A stretch of DNA of 64,000 nucleotides from CBDATA01 sp965202845 (GTDB taxonomy: Bacteria > Acidobacteriota > Vicinamibacteria > Marinacidobacterales > Marinacidobacteraceae): NCBI GenBank assembly GCA_965202845.1, contig OZ241856.1:1364001-1428000 (forward strand), read 5' to 3'. The notes under the pieces were generated by a model, which was not told the origin of the DNA, did no database searches, and saw nothing but the letters and a program-made list of their open reading frames with translations. Position 1 is the stretch's first letter, and each line of letters begins with the position of its first letter. The position numbers and the translations under genes were made by a program. This document shows positions 17,857 through 26,356 of the stretch, one piece after another.

Positions 17857-19038
17857 TCAAACGTTCAGATTTTCGAAGAGCGCCGCGACCCCCATTCCGC
17901 CGCTCACGCAGAGCGTCGCGATCCCGTAGCGCGCCGCCCGGCGCTCCATCTCGGCGAGCAGGGTCGCCACAATCCGCGCCCCGCTCGCTCCGATGGGATG
18001 TCCCAGCGCGATCGCGCCGCCGTTCACGTTGAGCCGCTCCGGGTCCAGCTCGAGTTCCCGCGAGCAGGCGAGCACTTGCGGGGCGAACGCCTCGTTCAGC
18101 TCCACGAGCGCCACCTCGGACAGCGGAACGCCGCTCCGTTCGCACAGCCGCCGCACCGCCGGAACCGGGCCGATCCCCATCACCTGCGGATCCACCCCCG
18201 CCGTCGCATGGGCGACCAGCCGCGCCGAGGGACGCACGCCATGCCGTCGCGCCGCCTCGCCGGAGAGCGCCACCACCGCCGCCGCGCCGTCAGTGATCCC
18301 GGAGGAATTCCCGGCGTGCACGACGCCGTCCCTGCGAAAGACCGGCGGGAGCGTCGCGAGCTTCTCCACCGAGACGCCGTCGCGCGGATGTTCGTCGCCC
18401 AGCAACTCCACCTTGCCGGAGCGCACCGGCGCCAGCTCGGCCTCGAACCGGCCCGCCTTGCGCGCCGCCTCCGCCCGCCGCTGACTGAGGGCCGCGTACC
18501 AATCGCACGCCTCCCGTCCCAGGGCGTACCGGTCGGCGAGGGTTTCGGCGGTTTCGCCCATCAGCTCCTTGGCGAGCGGACAACGGAATCCGTCGCGGAA
18601 CATCCCGTCGAGCAGCTTCCGGTTCCCGAAGCCGCCCTCCCCGAAGCGGACCTGGGGCAACAGGTAGGGGGTGTTGCTCATGCTCTCCGTCCCGCCGGCG
18701 AGCGCCACCTCCGCTTCCCCCAGCCGGATGGCGGAGGCGGCGTCGAGGATGGCCCGAAGCCCCGAAGCGCACGCCTGGTTGACGGTGCGCGCTGGCGCCT
18801 CGTCGGGAATTCCGGCGAGCCGGCCGACCTGGCGGGCCGGATTCGGGCCGACTCCCGCCTGGCGGGCGTTCCCGAAGACGACCTCGTCCACCTGCCCGGG
18901 AGCGATCCCGGCGGCTTCCAGCACCGCCCGTCCGGCGATCCCGCCGAGTTCGGGCGCGGTCAGCGGCGCGAGCGCTCCTCCGAAGCGGCCGATGGGAGTG
19001 CGCCGGGCGCCGGCGAGGACGACTTCAGGCAACGACAT
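17857..19038 (-). CDS. Thiolase (acetyl-CoA acetyltransferase / 3-oxoadipyl-CoA thiolase)
   Basis: A 393-residue thiolase with all catalytic residues visible: nucleophile Cys90 in NQACASG, the GHPIGASGAR histidine, and the C-terminal CVSGGMG cysteine. It follows boxC and boxB on the same strand. The box pathway ends with thiolytic cleavage of 3-oxoadipyl-CoA to succinyl-CoA and acetyl-CoA, so that role is a reasonable inference. General biosynthetic thiolase activity is the alternative. The upstream junction carries a 13-bp tandem duplication that adds a decoy start codon. Confidence 0.87.
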   Translation of the reverse strand: MSLPEVVLAGARRTPIGRFGGALAPLTAPELGGIAGRAVLEAAGIAPGQVDEVVFGNARQAGVGPNPARQVGRLAGIPDEAPARTVNQACASGLRAILDAASAIRLGEAEVALAGGTESMSNTPYLLPQVRFGEGGFGNRKLLDGMFRDGFRCPLAKELMGETAETLADRYALGREACDWYAALSQRRAEAARKAGRFEAELAPVRSGKVELLGDEHPRDGVSVEKLATLPPVFRRDGVVHAGNSSGITDGAAAVVALSGEAARRHGVRPSARLVAHATAGVDPQVMGIGPVPAVRRLCERSGVPLSEVALVELNEAFAPQVLACSRELELDPERLNVNGGAIALGHPIGASGARIVATLLAEMERRAARYGIATLCVSGGMGVAALFENLNV

Positions 19039-19050
19039 CAGGCAACGACA
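19025..19050. repeat. Perfect 13-bp tandem duplication at boxB/thiolase junction
   Basis: The unit TCAGGCAACGACA occurs twice head to tail and a third partial unit follows. On the minus strand each unit carries an ATG plus the start of the thiolase reading frame. The upstream ATG (19051) overlaps the boxB stop but leads to only an 8-codon peptide (MSLPDVVA). The second ATG (19038) opens the thiolase. Confidence 0.8.
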
Positions 19051-20454
19051 TCAGGCGCGGCGGACATATTCGTAGTCCACCGGCTTGCCGTGGACGCCCC
19101 GATCGGGAGCGGCGATCCAGTTCGCCATCTCGCCCGGCCCGGTCGCCGGAACCATGAGACGCCGCACGTAGTCCCGGTCGGCCTCGGTGGGCAGCCACTC
19201 GTCCTTCTTCCGCTCCCACTCGGCGGCGGTCAGCATCCGCCCCGAGGGATCGAAACAGTGGCTCGCGTACACCCCGATCCGGCGATGGAAGCGGCGGCTC
19301 GGCAGCGCCAGGCGATCCGGCAGCCCGGCCTTCTCCAGTATCCGGTTCCAGCGCGCCACCCCGCGCTCGCAGTCCTCGATGTAGTCGTCCCGGAGCGCTT
19401 CGTTCATGGCGTTCCACAGCGGCGTCTCGCGCTCCACCAGCCGGTCTCCTTCGGGAACCGGAACCAGCCGGACCCCGTCGGCCGCCGCCGGATCGCTGCG
19501 GGCGGCCTCCCGCGCCCGCCCCTTCAGGCCGTTTGCGTAGTAGTTCGCGGCGTTCGAAGAAATCTCGGCCCCGAAGAGGTCCAGCGAGGCGCTGAACCAG
19601 AAGTTGATGTGCCGCTGCACGAGCGCCAGATCGAAGGCGCCCGCATCCCGCGGATCCCTGCCCTCCGCCAGCAGATCCACGATCCGCTGGACGATCCGGG
19701 CGACGCCCCGCTCGCCGACCGACATGTGGAACGCCTCCTCGGTCAGCATGAACCGGGTCGTGCGGGAGAGCGGGTCGAAGGCGCTTTCGGCCAGCGCCAG
19801 CAGCTGGTACTTCCCGTCCCGGTCGGTGAACATGGTGAACAGGAAGAAGTTGAGCCAGTCGTCGCAGGGTTCGTTGAAAGCTTGCAGGATGCGGGGGCGG
19901 TCCGGATCGCCGCTGGTCCGCTCGAGCAGCGCCTCGGCCTCCTCGCGCCCGTCCCGCCCGAAGTGGGAATGGAGCAAGTACACCATCGCCCACAGGTGCC
20001 GCCCCTCCTCCACATTCACCTGAAAGAGGTTGCGGAGGTCGTACTGGCTGGGCGCGGTCTTGCCGAGCTGCCGTTGCTGCTCCACGCTGGCCGGCTCGGT
20101 GTCCCCCTGGGTCACGATCAGCCGGCGCAGGCTGGTCCGGAACTCCCCGGGCACGTCCTGCCACGCCGGTTCGCCGGCGAAGTCGCCGAAACCGATCCGG
20201 CGGTCCGGTTCGGGGGGCGCGAGGAAGATGCCCCAGCGGTATTCGGGCATCCGCACGAAATCGAAATGCGCCCAGCCGGAAGGCTCGACCGAGACCGCGG
20301 TGCGCAAGAACACGTCGTCGGAGGCGAAGCCGTCCGGCCCCATCGTTTTCCACCAGTCGAGGAAGGCGGGACGCCAGTGCATCAGGGCGCGCTGGAGGCG
20401 GCGGTCGGCGGACAGCGCCACGTTGTTGGGAATGCGTTCGTCGAGTTCGGACAC
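19051..20454 (-). CDS. boxB: Benzoyl-CoA 2,3-epoxidase oxygenase subunit
   Basis: BoxB is the di-iron oxygenase that, with the reductase BoxA, converts benzoyl-CoA to its 2,3-epoxide. The 467-residue protein is full length. Di-iron ligands are visible in NVEEGRHLWA (Glu150, His153) and TEEAFHMSVG (Glu240, His243). Other family segments are FDFVRMPEYRWGIFLAP and FWFSASLDLFGAEISSNAANYYA. boxC lies 19 bp upstream and the thiolase follows. BoxA is not in the window. Confidence 0.93.
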   Translation of the reverse strand: MSELDERIPNNVALSADRRLQRALMHWRPAFLDWWKTMGPDGFASDDVFLRTAVSVEPSGWAHFDFVRMPEYRWGIFLAPPEPDRRIGFGDFAGEPAWQDVPGEFRTSLRRLIVTQGDTEPASVEQQRQLGKTAPSQYDLRNLFQVNVEEGRHLWAMVYLLHSHFGRDGREEAEALLERTSGDPDRPRILQAFNEPCDDWLNFFLFTMFTDRDGKYQLLALAESAFDPLSRTTRFMLTEEAFHMSVGERGVARIVQRIVDLLAEGRDPRDAGAFDLALVQRHINFWFSASLDLFGAEISSNAANYYANGLKGRAREAARSDPAAADGVRLVPVPEGDRLVERETPLWNAMNEALRDDYIEDCERGVARWNRILEKAGLPDRLALPSRRFHRRIGVYASHCFDPSGRMLTAAEWERKKDEWLPTEADRDYVRRLMVPATGPGEMANWIAAPDRGVHGKPVDYEYVRRA

Positions 20455-20473
20455 CGGAAGGGACTCCTCTCTC

Positions 20474-22114
20474 TCAGGTTCGGTTCCAGTCGAAGCGCGC
20501 CGACGCCGGTTTCCCGTAAGCGGTCAGGGCGCCGCGCTCCCCGGTGGCGTTCGGGCGCTGGAAGATCCAGTTCTGCCACGCCGAGAGCCGCCCGAAAATT
20601 TTGGTTTCGAGGGTCTCCGGCCCGGCGAACCGGAGCGACGCCTCCAGCCCGGTCAGCGCGTCGGGAGACAGCGCGGCGCGTTCCTCGACCGCCACCCGGA
20701 TCTCCTCCTCCCAGTCGAGATCGTCGGGCGCGAAGGTGGCGAGTCCCTCCCGTTCCGCCGCGCCGGCTTCGAGTCGTCCCCTGCCCCGAAGCGCCTGAAC
20801 CCGATCCGGCGCGCCGAGGAACCGGCTTTCGATCCGGCTCAGGCCGTTCCCCATCGGATAGGCGCCGAAGTTGGCTTCGGTCAGCTCCACTCCCGCCGGA
20901 GCGTCCGGGTCGTCGCACAGGTAGCTCCGGTCGGCGGCCAGCGCCAGTTCGGCGAGCGTGCCGCAAAAAACCGCGCCGGGGCCACCGATCGCAAAGAAAC
21001 TCCGGGCGGTCTGGTCCAGCCGGCGGAAGACGCGCGCCAGCTTCCAGCGGGCCTCGTCGGCGAGCCACTGGCCTCGGAGCGCGGCCAGCCGCGCATCAGC
21101 CTCCCGCACCGCATCCGGGTCCCCGGCGACGCCGACCCGGATCACGCCGATCTCCGGCGCGTGGAACCGCAAGCGCAGCAGGGCGTCATCCAGCTCGCGC
21201 GCCATGCGAACCTGCCAGAGCGCGGACCCGGCGGCGCGGAGCGCTTCGGAGGAGTCGGGCGACGGGTCCGCCGGCGCCCGGACAGTGAGGTCGGCGACGC
21301 GCGCGCTCCGATCCATTTCCAGGAGCACATGGTGGTAGCGGACGCTATCCCCCGCCTCCTCGGGCTCCAGCGGCTCCAGCCGGACTCCGATTGCGGCGCG
21401 CGCCGGGGATGCGGCGGCCCGCTTCGCCGCCCGCTCGCCGACGAACTGTTCGAAGGAGCTGCGCGGCGCCAAGCCGTCCACCAGCCCCCACTGCTGGGCG
21501 CGGCGCCCCCGCACCCCTTCCGCCAGGGTCGAGAACACGTCGGCCAGGTCGCGCCGCACCTTCCGCTTGTCCACCAGCCGGGTCAGCCCGCCGGTTCCGG
21601 GGAGCACGCCGAGCAGCGGCGCCTCGGGGAGCGAAACCGCCGAGCTTCCATCATCCACCAGCAGAATTTCGTCGGCGGCCAGCGCCAGCTCGTATCCGCC
21701 GCCGGCGGCGATCCCGGAGAGGGCGGCGAGATACCGCTGGCCGCTCTTCGCGCTCGCGTCCTCGATGCCGAGCCGGGTCTCGTTGGTGAACTTGCAGAAG
21801 TTGACCTTGAACCGATGCGAGGACCCGGCGAGCATGAAGATGTTGGCGCCCGAAGAGAAGACGCGCGGCAGGCGGCTCGCGAGCACCACCGCCCGGACTT
21901 CCGGATGCTCGAAGCGCAGCCGTTCCACTGCGTCCGCAAGCTCGATGTCCACGCCCAGGTCGTAGCTGTTCAGCTTCAGCTGGTAGCCGGGGCGGATTCC
22001 GCCGTCCTCGTCGGTGAGGAGTCCGAGTTCGGCCACCGCCCCCCGGGTCTCCAGGGTCCAATGTCGATAGCGGTCGGGTTCCGTCTCGAAGCGAATCGGA
22101 GGCGGCGCGGACAT
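20474..22114 (-). CDS. boxC: 2,3-epoxybenzoyl-CoA dihydrolase
   Basis: BoxC is a crotonase-fold enzyme that opens the ring of 2,3-epoxybenzoyl-CoA hydrolytically, releasing formate. The 546-residue protein matches the family in length and in segments RYRHWTLETRGAVAEL, PGYQLKLNSYDLGVDIEL, FSSGANIFMLAGSSHRFK and GIAAGGGYELALAADEI, the oxyanion-hole region. The ATG at 22114 is 9 nt after a CATAAT hexamer on the minus strand, with no Shine-Dalgarno sequence. It heads the boxC-boxB-thiolase operon. Confidence 0.93.
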   Translation of the reverse strand: MSAPPPIRFETEPDRYRHWTLETRGAVAELGLLTDEDGGIRPGYQLKLNSYDLGVDIELADAVERLRFEHPEVRAVVLASRLPRVFSSGANIFMLAGSSHRFKVNFCKFTNETRLGIEDASAKSGQRYLAALSGIAAGGGYELALAADEILLVDDGSSAVSLPEAPLLGVLPGTGGLTRLVDKRKVRRDLADVFSTLAEGVRGRRAQQWGLVDGLAPRSSFEQFVGERAAKRAAASPARAAIGVRLEPLEPEEAGDSVRYHHVLLEMDRSARVADLTVRAPADPSPDSSEALRAAGSALWQVRMARELDDALLRLRFHAPEIGVIRVGVAGDPDAVREADARLAALRGQWLADEARWKLARVFRRLDQTARSFFAIGGPGAVFCGTLAELALAADRSYLCDDPDAPAGVELTEANFGAYPMGNGLSRIESRFLGAPDRVQALRGRGRLEAGAAEREGLATFAPDDLDWEEEIRVAVEERAALSPDALTGLEASLRFAGPETLETKIFGRLSAWQNWIFQRPNATGERGALTAYGKPASARFDWNRT

Positions 22115-22123
22115 GCAAGGGGA

Positions 22124-22129
22124 ATTATG
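22124..22129 (-). promoter_or_regulatory. Candidate -10 box (CATAAT) for boxC operon
   Basis: CATAAT on the minus strand is separated from the boxC ATG by 9 nt. It is the only AT-rich hexamer upstream of the operon, in a 41-bp gap shared with the divergent S9 gene. Confidence 0.45.
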
Positions 22130-22142
22130 GCCGCGCCGGTGG

Positions 22143-22148
22143 AATAAT
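22143..22148 (+). promoter_or_regulatory. Candidate -10 box (AATAAT) for S9-like gene
   Basis: AATAAT lies 7 nt before the ATG at 22156 in a GC-rich context, with no Shine-Dalgarno sequence. It is back to back with the boxC promoter candidate. Confidence 0.4.
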
Positions 22149-22155
22149 CGCGGCG

Positions 22156-24039
22156 ATGCCGGTCGCGACGGCGCTTTCCCTCGCCGCACTCCTGCTCGGG
22201 GCGCAATCGGGCCAACGGATCGAACCCGATGCGCGGCTGGAGCTCGGCACGGCGCTCGCGCTGCCGCGGACCCTTGACTACGACATCGCGCCGGACGGCC
22301 GGCGGGCGGCGCTCTCCGTCGCACTTCGGGACCGGGCGCTCCTGTTCCTGACCGCTCCGGGCGCCGCTCCCGGACGGCTGACCGAGGGGCGGCGCTGGGA
22401 CACCGCGCCCCGCTTCCTGCCCGACGGCGCGACCCTGATCTTCGTCGCCGGGCGGCGCCCCCGGGGAGACGATCTCGAAGCGGGAACCCTCCAGCGGATG
22501 CCGCTCGGCGGAACCCCCACCCGACTGACGCCGGAAGGACTGGAAGTCCGGGACCCGGCGGTCTCCCCGGATGGGGAGCGCATCGCCTTCCTGGGGCGGG
22601 AGGCGGGCGCCGGATTCGACGTCTGGATCGTCGAGGGGGAGGAGGCATGGCGGCTGACCGGGGCGCCGGGGGACGAGGGCGCGCCGGTCTGGTCGCCGGA
22701 CGGAACCCGGATCGCCGCCGCAATGGACTCCGAAGCGGGTGGGCGGGTGCTCGCGGCGTTCCCGGCGGCGGGCGGCGCGCCGGTGCTCCTCGCCGAGGAT
22801 CCCCGGGGACCGGCCGCCTGGACTCCGGACGGGGAGGGTCTGGTCTGGGCCGGCGTCTGGGAGGGGTTCGACGCCCTGCTGTACCGGGACGCCCAGGCCG
22901 CCGGCCCGGTCCGGCCGCTGGTCGCCAGGGAGCGCGATCTGGGGCAGCCGGCCTTTCGCCCAGGGAGCGCAGAACCCGAACTCGCCTGGATCGAAGCGGA
23001 CCGCGGCGACTGGCGGCTCTGGCGCTCCCCGGTCGAACCGGCGCCCGACGGCGGCTGGCGGCTCGCCGGACGCGCCCGCCCGATGCAGCGCGGAGGCGGC
23101 GTGCACGACCGCATCCGCTGGGCCGGCGACGGCGAAGCGGTGGCGGCGCTCTTCGAGTCCGCCGCCTTCCCCCGGGACGTCTGGCTGTTTCCCCGAACCG
23201 GCGGACGCGAACGGATGAGCGACACCATCTTCCCGGAGCTGGACGTGCGCGCCTTTTCGCGCCCCGAACGGATCGGAGAGGGGGGCGATGGATTTCTCTA
23301 TCGGCCGACCGGGGACGCCCCTGGAGATTCCACCGGGGGGGCGCCGCTCGTCGTGCTCCTGACCGGAACCGACGGCGTGGAGTCCCGGAACGGGTTTTCC
23401 CCGCTGATCCAGCTTCTGACGGCGGAGGGCTACGCGGTTCTCGCGCCCACCCTTCCCGGCGGCGGCGGGCGCGGGCAGCGGTTCCGGGACCGCAACGACC
23501 GGGACTGGGGCGGCGCCGACCTGGAGGCGCTGGCGGACGTGACCCGGCTCGCCCGAGGGCAGCCGGGCGTCGCCGACCGGGCGTGCGTCCTCGGAGTGCG
23601 CTACGGAGGGTTCCTCGCGCTCGCGGCGCTCTCCCGCCGACCGGAGCTTTTCGTCTGCGGCATCGAGGCGATGGGCTTCGCCGACCTGCCCGAGCTGTAC
23701 CGCAGCCTGGATCCGAAGCGGCGGAAGCTCCTGGCCCGGGAGCTGGGGCCGCTCCGGGGGAACCTGGACCTCTATCGGAGGCTTTCCCTTCGGGGCGCCG
23801 GAGAATCGGTCGTCGCGCCGCTGCTCTCCTTCCACGGGGAGGACGTCCCGGAGGCGCCGCTCGCCGCCAAGCAGGATTTCCTCGACGAGCTCCGGCGGAG
23901 GCCGCAATACCCGCTGCTCGCCATGGTCTTTCGGCACGACTTCGGGCGCGCGCTCTTCCGCTTCGAGACCGACCGGAGCGCCTACCGCGCCTTCCTGGAC
24001 CGCTCGCTGGAGTTCCTCTCCCTCCACCTCCCCCCGTGA
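22156..24039 (+). CDS. S9 prolyl-oligopeptidase-like protein lacking the catalytic serine
   Basis: The 627-residue protein has a signal peptide (LSLAALLLGAQS), a TolB/WD-like propeller of about 370 residues (AVSPDGERIAFLGREAG, PVWSPDGTRIAAAMDSE) and a C-terminal alpha/beta-hydrolase domain from about 390. Active S9 enzymes carry GxSYGG at the nucleophile elbow. Here the sequence is VLGVRYGGFL, with Arg482 in place of serine. The acid motif is HGEDVP and the C-terminal His region RHDFG is also non-standard. I infer a non-catalytic, perhaps binding, protein. It is divergent from the box operon. Confidence 0.75.
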   Translation: MPVATALSLAALLLGAQSGQRIEPDARLELGTALALPRTLDYDIAPDGRRAALSVALRDRALLFLTAPGAAPGRLTEGRRWDTAPRFLPDGATLIFVAGRRPRGDDLEAGTLQRMPLGGTPTRLTPEGLEVRDPAVSPDGERIAFLGREAGAGFDVWIVEGEEAWRLTGAPGDEGAPVWSPDGTRIAAAMDSEAGGRVLAAFPAAGGAPVLLAEDPRGPAAWTPDGEGLVWAGVWEGFDALLYRDAQAAGPVRPLVARERDLGQPAFRPGSAEPELAWIEADRGDWRLWRSPVEPAPDGGWRLAGRARPMQRGGGVHDRIRWAGDGEAVAALFESAAFPRDVWLFPRTGGRERMSDTIFPELDVRAFSRPERIGEGGDGFLYRPTGDAPGDSTGGAPLVVLLTGTDGVESRNGFSPLIQLLTAEGYAVLAPTLPGGGGRGQRFRDRNDRDWGGADLEALADVTRLARGQPGVADRACVLGVRYGGFLALAALSRRPELFVCGIEAMGFADLPELYRSLDPKRRKLLARELGPLRGNLDLYRRLSLRGAGESVVAPLLSFHGEDVPEAPLAAKQDFLDELRRRPQYPLLAMVFRHDFGRALFRFETDRSAYRAFLDRSLEFLSLHLPP

Positions 24040-24054
24040 CGCAATCCTCCAGAT

Positions 24055-24060
24055 TAGAAT
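24055..24060 (+). promoter_or_regulatory. Candidate -10 box (TAGAAT) for STAS-HATPase gene
   Basis: TAGAAT lies 37 nt upstream of the ATG at 24098, in the short gap after the S9-like gene. No clear -35 is seen. Confidence 0.35.
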
Positions 24061-24097
24061 AGGCGCCAGCCTCGTCCCCGATCCATAAGTCCAACTC

Positions 24098-25378
24098 ATG
24101 CCCCCGCAACGCATCGTCGTTCTCCGCGACGGGAATCGAATTCGCTTCGTCGGCAGAGTCAACGCCTTGGCTCATCGGCAGTTCATGTGGTGTCTCCACG
24201 AGTGTCGAGAACGCGGCTACCAGGATATTATCCTGGACTTCTCGACATGCGAGCGAGCATTACCCATTGGAATGATCCCACTGCTGACAAGCGCAGATGC
24301 ACTCCGGCGGGCGACTGTCGATATTTCTGTTGTGCTCCCCGAAGATGAATGGCTTGAGCGTCTTTTCCACAACACGAATTGGGCTCATTTTTTGGAGCCG
24401 GAACGCTTTGCCGAGAGCGACACATCCCATGAGCGACACTTGGCCGCCCAACGCTTTGGGGATTCCGAACAGCAGCAGCGCCTCGTAAGCACGTTCATGG
24501 ACGTTGTGATGCGCAGCATGACGTTGGACCGCCACGTCATCGCTGGACTGGAATGGTCCATCAACGAAATTACCGACAACGTGCTGAACCACGCAGATTG
24601 CAAGGAAGGCGGGATCATTCAAGTCATTACTTTCGGGGAGAGAAAGAGAGTGGCGTTCGGAGTAGCTGATTCCGGAAGAGGAATTCTGTCGTCCCTTCGC
24701 GAGGGACATCCGAATCTGCAAAAAGACGATCAGGCCATCAGGCAAGCCATGAATGCCGGAATCACGAGGAATTCAGAGGTGGGACAAGGTAATGGCATCG
24801 CGGGAACCCTTCAAATCGCCACCCTGTCAAAAGGATCGTTTGGGATTACGTCAGGGCAGGCCCAAGTCCAAGTTCAGACACGGGATGGACGTCCGGAATC
24901 AAGTTCTTACAACAGGGGAAAACGGCAACGGTTTCAGGGTACGTTCGTCTACGCTGAACTCGGCCTTGATACGGAATTCCGCCTTTCCGAGGCGCTCGGC
25001 TTCGGCGATGAGCCGCACGAACCGGTGGACATCATCGAGTCGTTATACGAGACGGAATCCGGGGACGCTGTTGTTCTCAAGCTACGCAACGAATCCACCG
25101 GTTTCGGTTCCCGGTTTTCCGGTCGGCAACTCCGCACGAAGTGTCTGAATTTGCTCAACGCGGAACCGGGAAAACCATTACTTCTGGACTGGGCGGGCAT
25201 TCCCCTTGTGTCCAGCAGTTTTGCCGACGAGCTCGTTGGCAAGCTCTTCGCCTCTCTCGGTCCGCTTGCATTTTCAGCTCGGGTGAGGAACATCAGCATG
25301 GAACCCACCGTTCGCGGACTGGTCGACAAGGCCATCATGCAGCGCGTCGCCCAGGAAGCAGGCGGTGCCTTTGGATGA
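24098..25378 (+). CDS. STAS - HATPase - STAS-like (DUF4325-type) regulatory protein
   Basis: The 426-residue protein joins three domains. Residues about 1-105 resemble a STAS domain (YQDIILDFSTC). Residues about 140-290 form a GHKL ATPase with N box NEITDNVLNHA (Glu156-Ala166), G1 motif DSGRG (191-195) and G2 motif GQGNG (229-233). Residues about 330-410 resemble the STAS-like DUF4325 fold (GRQLRTKCLNLL, LLLDWAGIPLVSSSFADELVG). There is no sensor or dimerisation/His domain. This suggests an anti-sigma or partner-switching type regulator contained in one chain. Base composition is visibly less GC-rich than the flanks, suggesting transfer. The target is unknown. Confidence 0.7.
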   Translation: MPPQRIVVLRDGNRIRFVGRVNALAHRQFMWCLHECRERGYQDIILDFSTCERALPIGMIPLLTSADALRRATVDISVVLPEDEWLERLFHNTNWAHFLEPERFAESDTSHERHLAAQRFGDSEQQQRLVSTFMDVVMRSMTLDRHVIAGLEWSINEITDNVLNHADCKEGGIIQVITFGERKRVAFGVADSGRGILSSLREGHPNLQKDDQAIRQAMNAGITRNSEVGQGNGIAGTLQIATLSKGSFGITSGQAQVQVQTRDGRPESSSYNRGKRQRFQGTFVYAELGLDTEFRLSEALGFGDEPHEPVDIIESLYETESGDAVVLKLRNESTGFGSRFSGRQLRTKCLNLLNAEPGKPLLLDWAGIPLVSSSFADELVGKLFASLGPLAFSARVRNISMEPTVRGLVDKAIMQRVAQEAGGAFG

Positions 25379-25381
25379 ACG

Positions 25382-26356
25382 CTATTCCCCGTTGACTTCC
25401 GGTTGTTGAACCTTTTCGGTCAGGAATCGCTCGATCTCGTCGAGCAGGGCATCAAGCGTTTCGCCGCCCACGCACTTTCCATCCAGCCCGCCCAGGGCGT
25501 CGATCGCTTCCCGTTCCTCGACGTGGGGAAAGAACTCCGCAAACCGCTTGGGACCAACATGGATGCGCAACTCGCCGCCGCTGACGCCGGCATGCGGTTG
25601 CGCGTACATCAGAAACCGGGTTCGGTTGGACGGCGGCGCGATTCGGATCGACGCCCGCTGGGGCTGCACCGCAAGACCGGCGGCCTGCGCGATGCGCACG
25701 AAGCGGTCGAACTGCCCGCCCACGCCCACATCCACGGCCCAGCTGCGGATCGCCTCGACCGTAAGCCGTCGCCGGGAACGTTGTTGCGGCTCGGTTGCTT
25801 CGTCCTCCACTTCACGAACCAGCAACCGCTGTCCGCTGTCCGTCTCGAATACATCGAAGCTGACAACGCTGATGGGGACGCCGAAGCGACCGAGAAACTC
25901 CTTCATGCGCTCCAGCCCGGAGTGGATGCCGACGCCGACGAGCATCACGGCGACCTGGCGCTCCTCCCCCTCGTCCGCCAGTTGTTGTTTCACGCGCTCT
26001 GACAACTGGTTCGCGTCGCCGAGGCGGGATGCAATCTTTCCTTGGAGTTCCTCGGCGTCGAGGCGCGCGATGGACGAGGCGTAGTAGAGCGCCTGCGAAA
26101 GCGCGCCGGAATTGAGAACTCCGGGCTTCACCTCGATCACCACCCAGCGATCCCGGGCATCGATGGCCAACAGGTCGAGCCGCCCGTCGTCGACGGTGAT
26201 CTGGCGGCCGACCAGCGTCAACCCCTCCCCGATCAGCGTGACGTCCTCCACGATCCAGTCTTCAAGATGCTTTTCCAGATCGATGGGAGCGCGTTTGACT
26301 CGCTTGAGTCCCGTCCTCTGCCGTCGATCGAGGCTCCAGGCCGCCAGCTTGGTCAT
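25382..26356 (-). CDS. NucS/DUF91-like PD-(D/E)XK nuclease
   Basis: A 324-residue protein. The N-terminal domain carries a RecB/NucS-type nuclease core: Asp61 in GRLDLLAID and the E-x-K pair Glu75/Lys77 in VVIEVKPG, with an upstream acidic LEDWIVED helix. The C-terminal 170 residues are not recognised. It is not an orthologue of mycobacterial NucS, in which the nuclease domain is C-terminal. The ATG start overlaps the stop of a small upstream gene (ATGA), indicating translational coupling. It ends 3 bp from the convergent STAS-HATPase gene. Confidence 0.65.
   Translation of the reverse strand: MTKLAAWSLDRRQRTGLKRVKRAPIDLEKHLEDWIVEDVTLIGEGLTLVGRQITVDDGRLDLLAIDARDRWVVIEVKPGVLNSGALSQALYYASSIARLDAEELQGKIASRLGDANQLSERVKQQLADEGEERQVAVMLVGVGIHSGLERMKEFLGRFGVPISVVSFDVFETDSGQRLLVREVEDEATEPQQRSRRRLTVEAIRSWAVDVGVGGQFDRFVRIAQAAGLAVQPQRASIRIAPPSNRTRFLMYAQPHAGVSGGELRIHVGPKRFAEFFPHVEEREAIDALGGLDGKCVGGETLDALLDEIERFLTEKVQQPEVNGE

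Noticed and set aside
20474..24199. 1241-codon minus-strand frame that would extend BoxC upstream
   Set aside because: The upstream part is a low-complexity Arg/Pro shadow of the S9-like gene; BoxC homology begins at the ATG at 22114.
25382..26356. Orthologue of mismatch-repair nuclease NucS
   Set aside because: The nuclease core is at the N-terminus and the domain order differs from mycobacterial and archaeal NucS.
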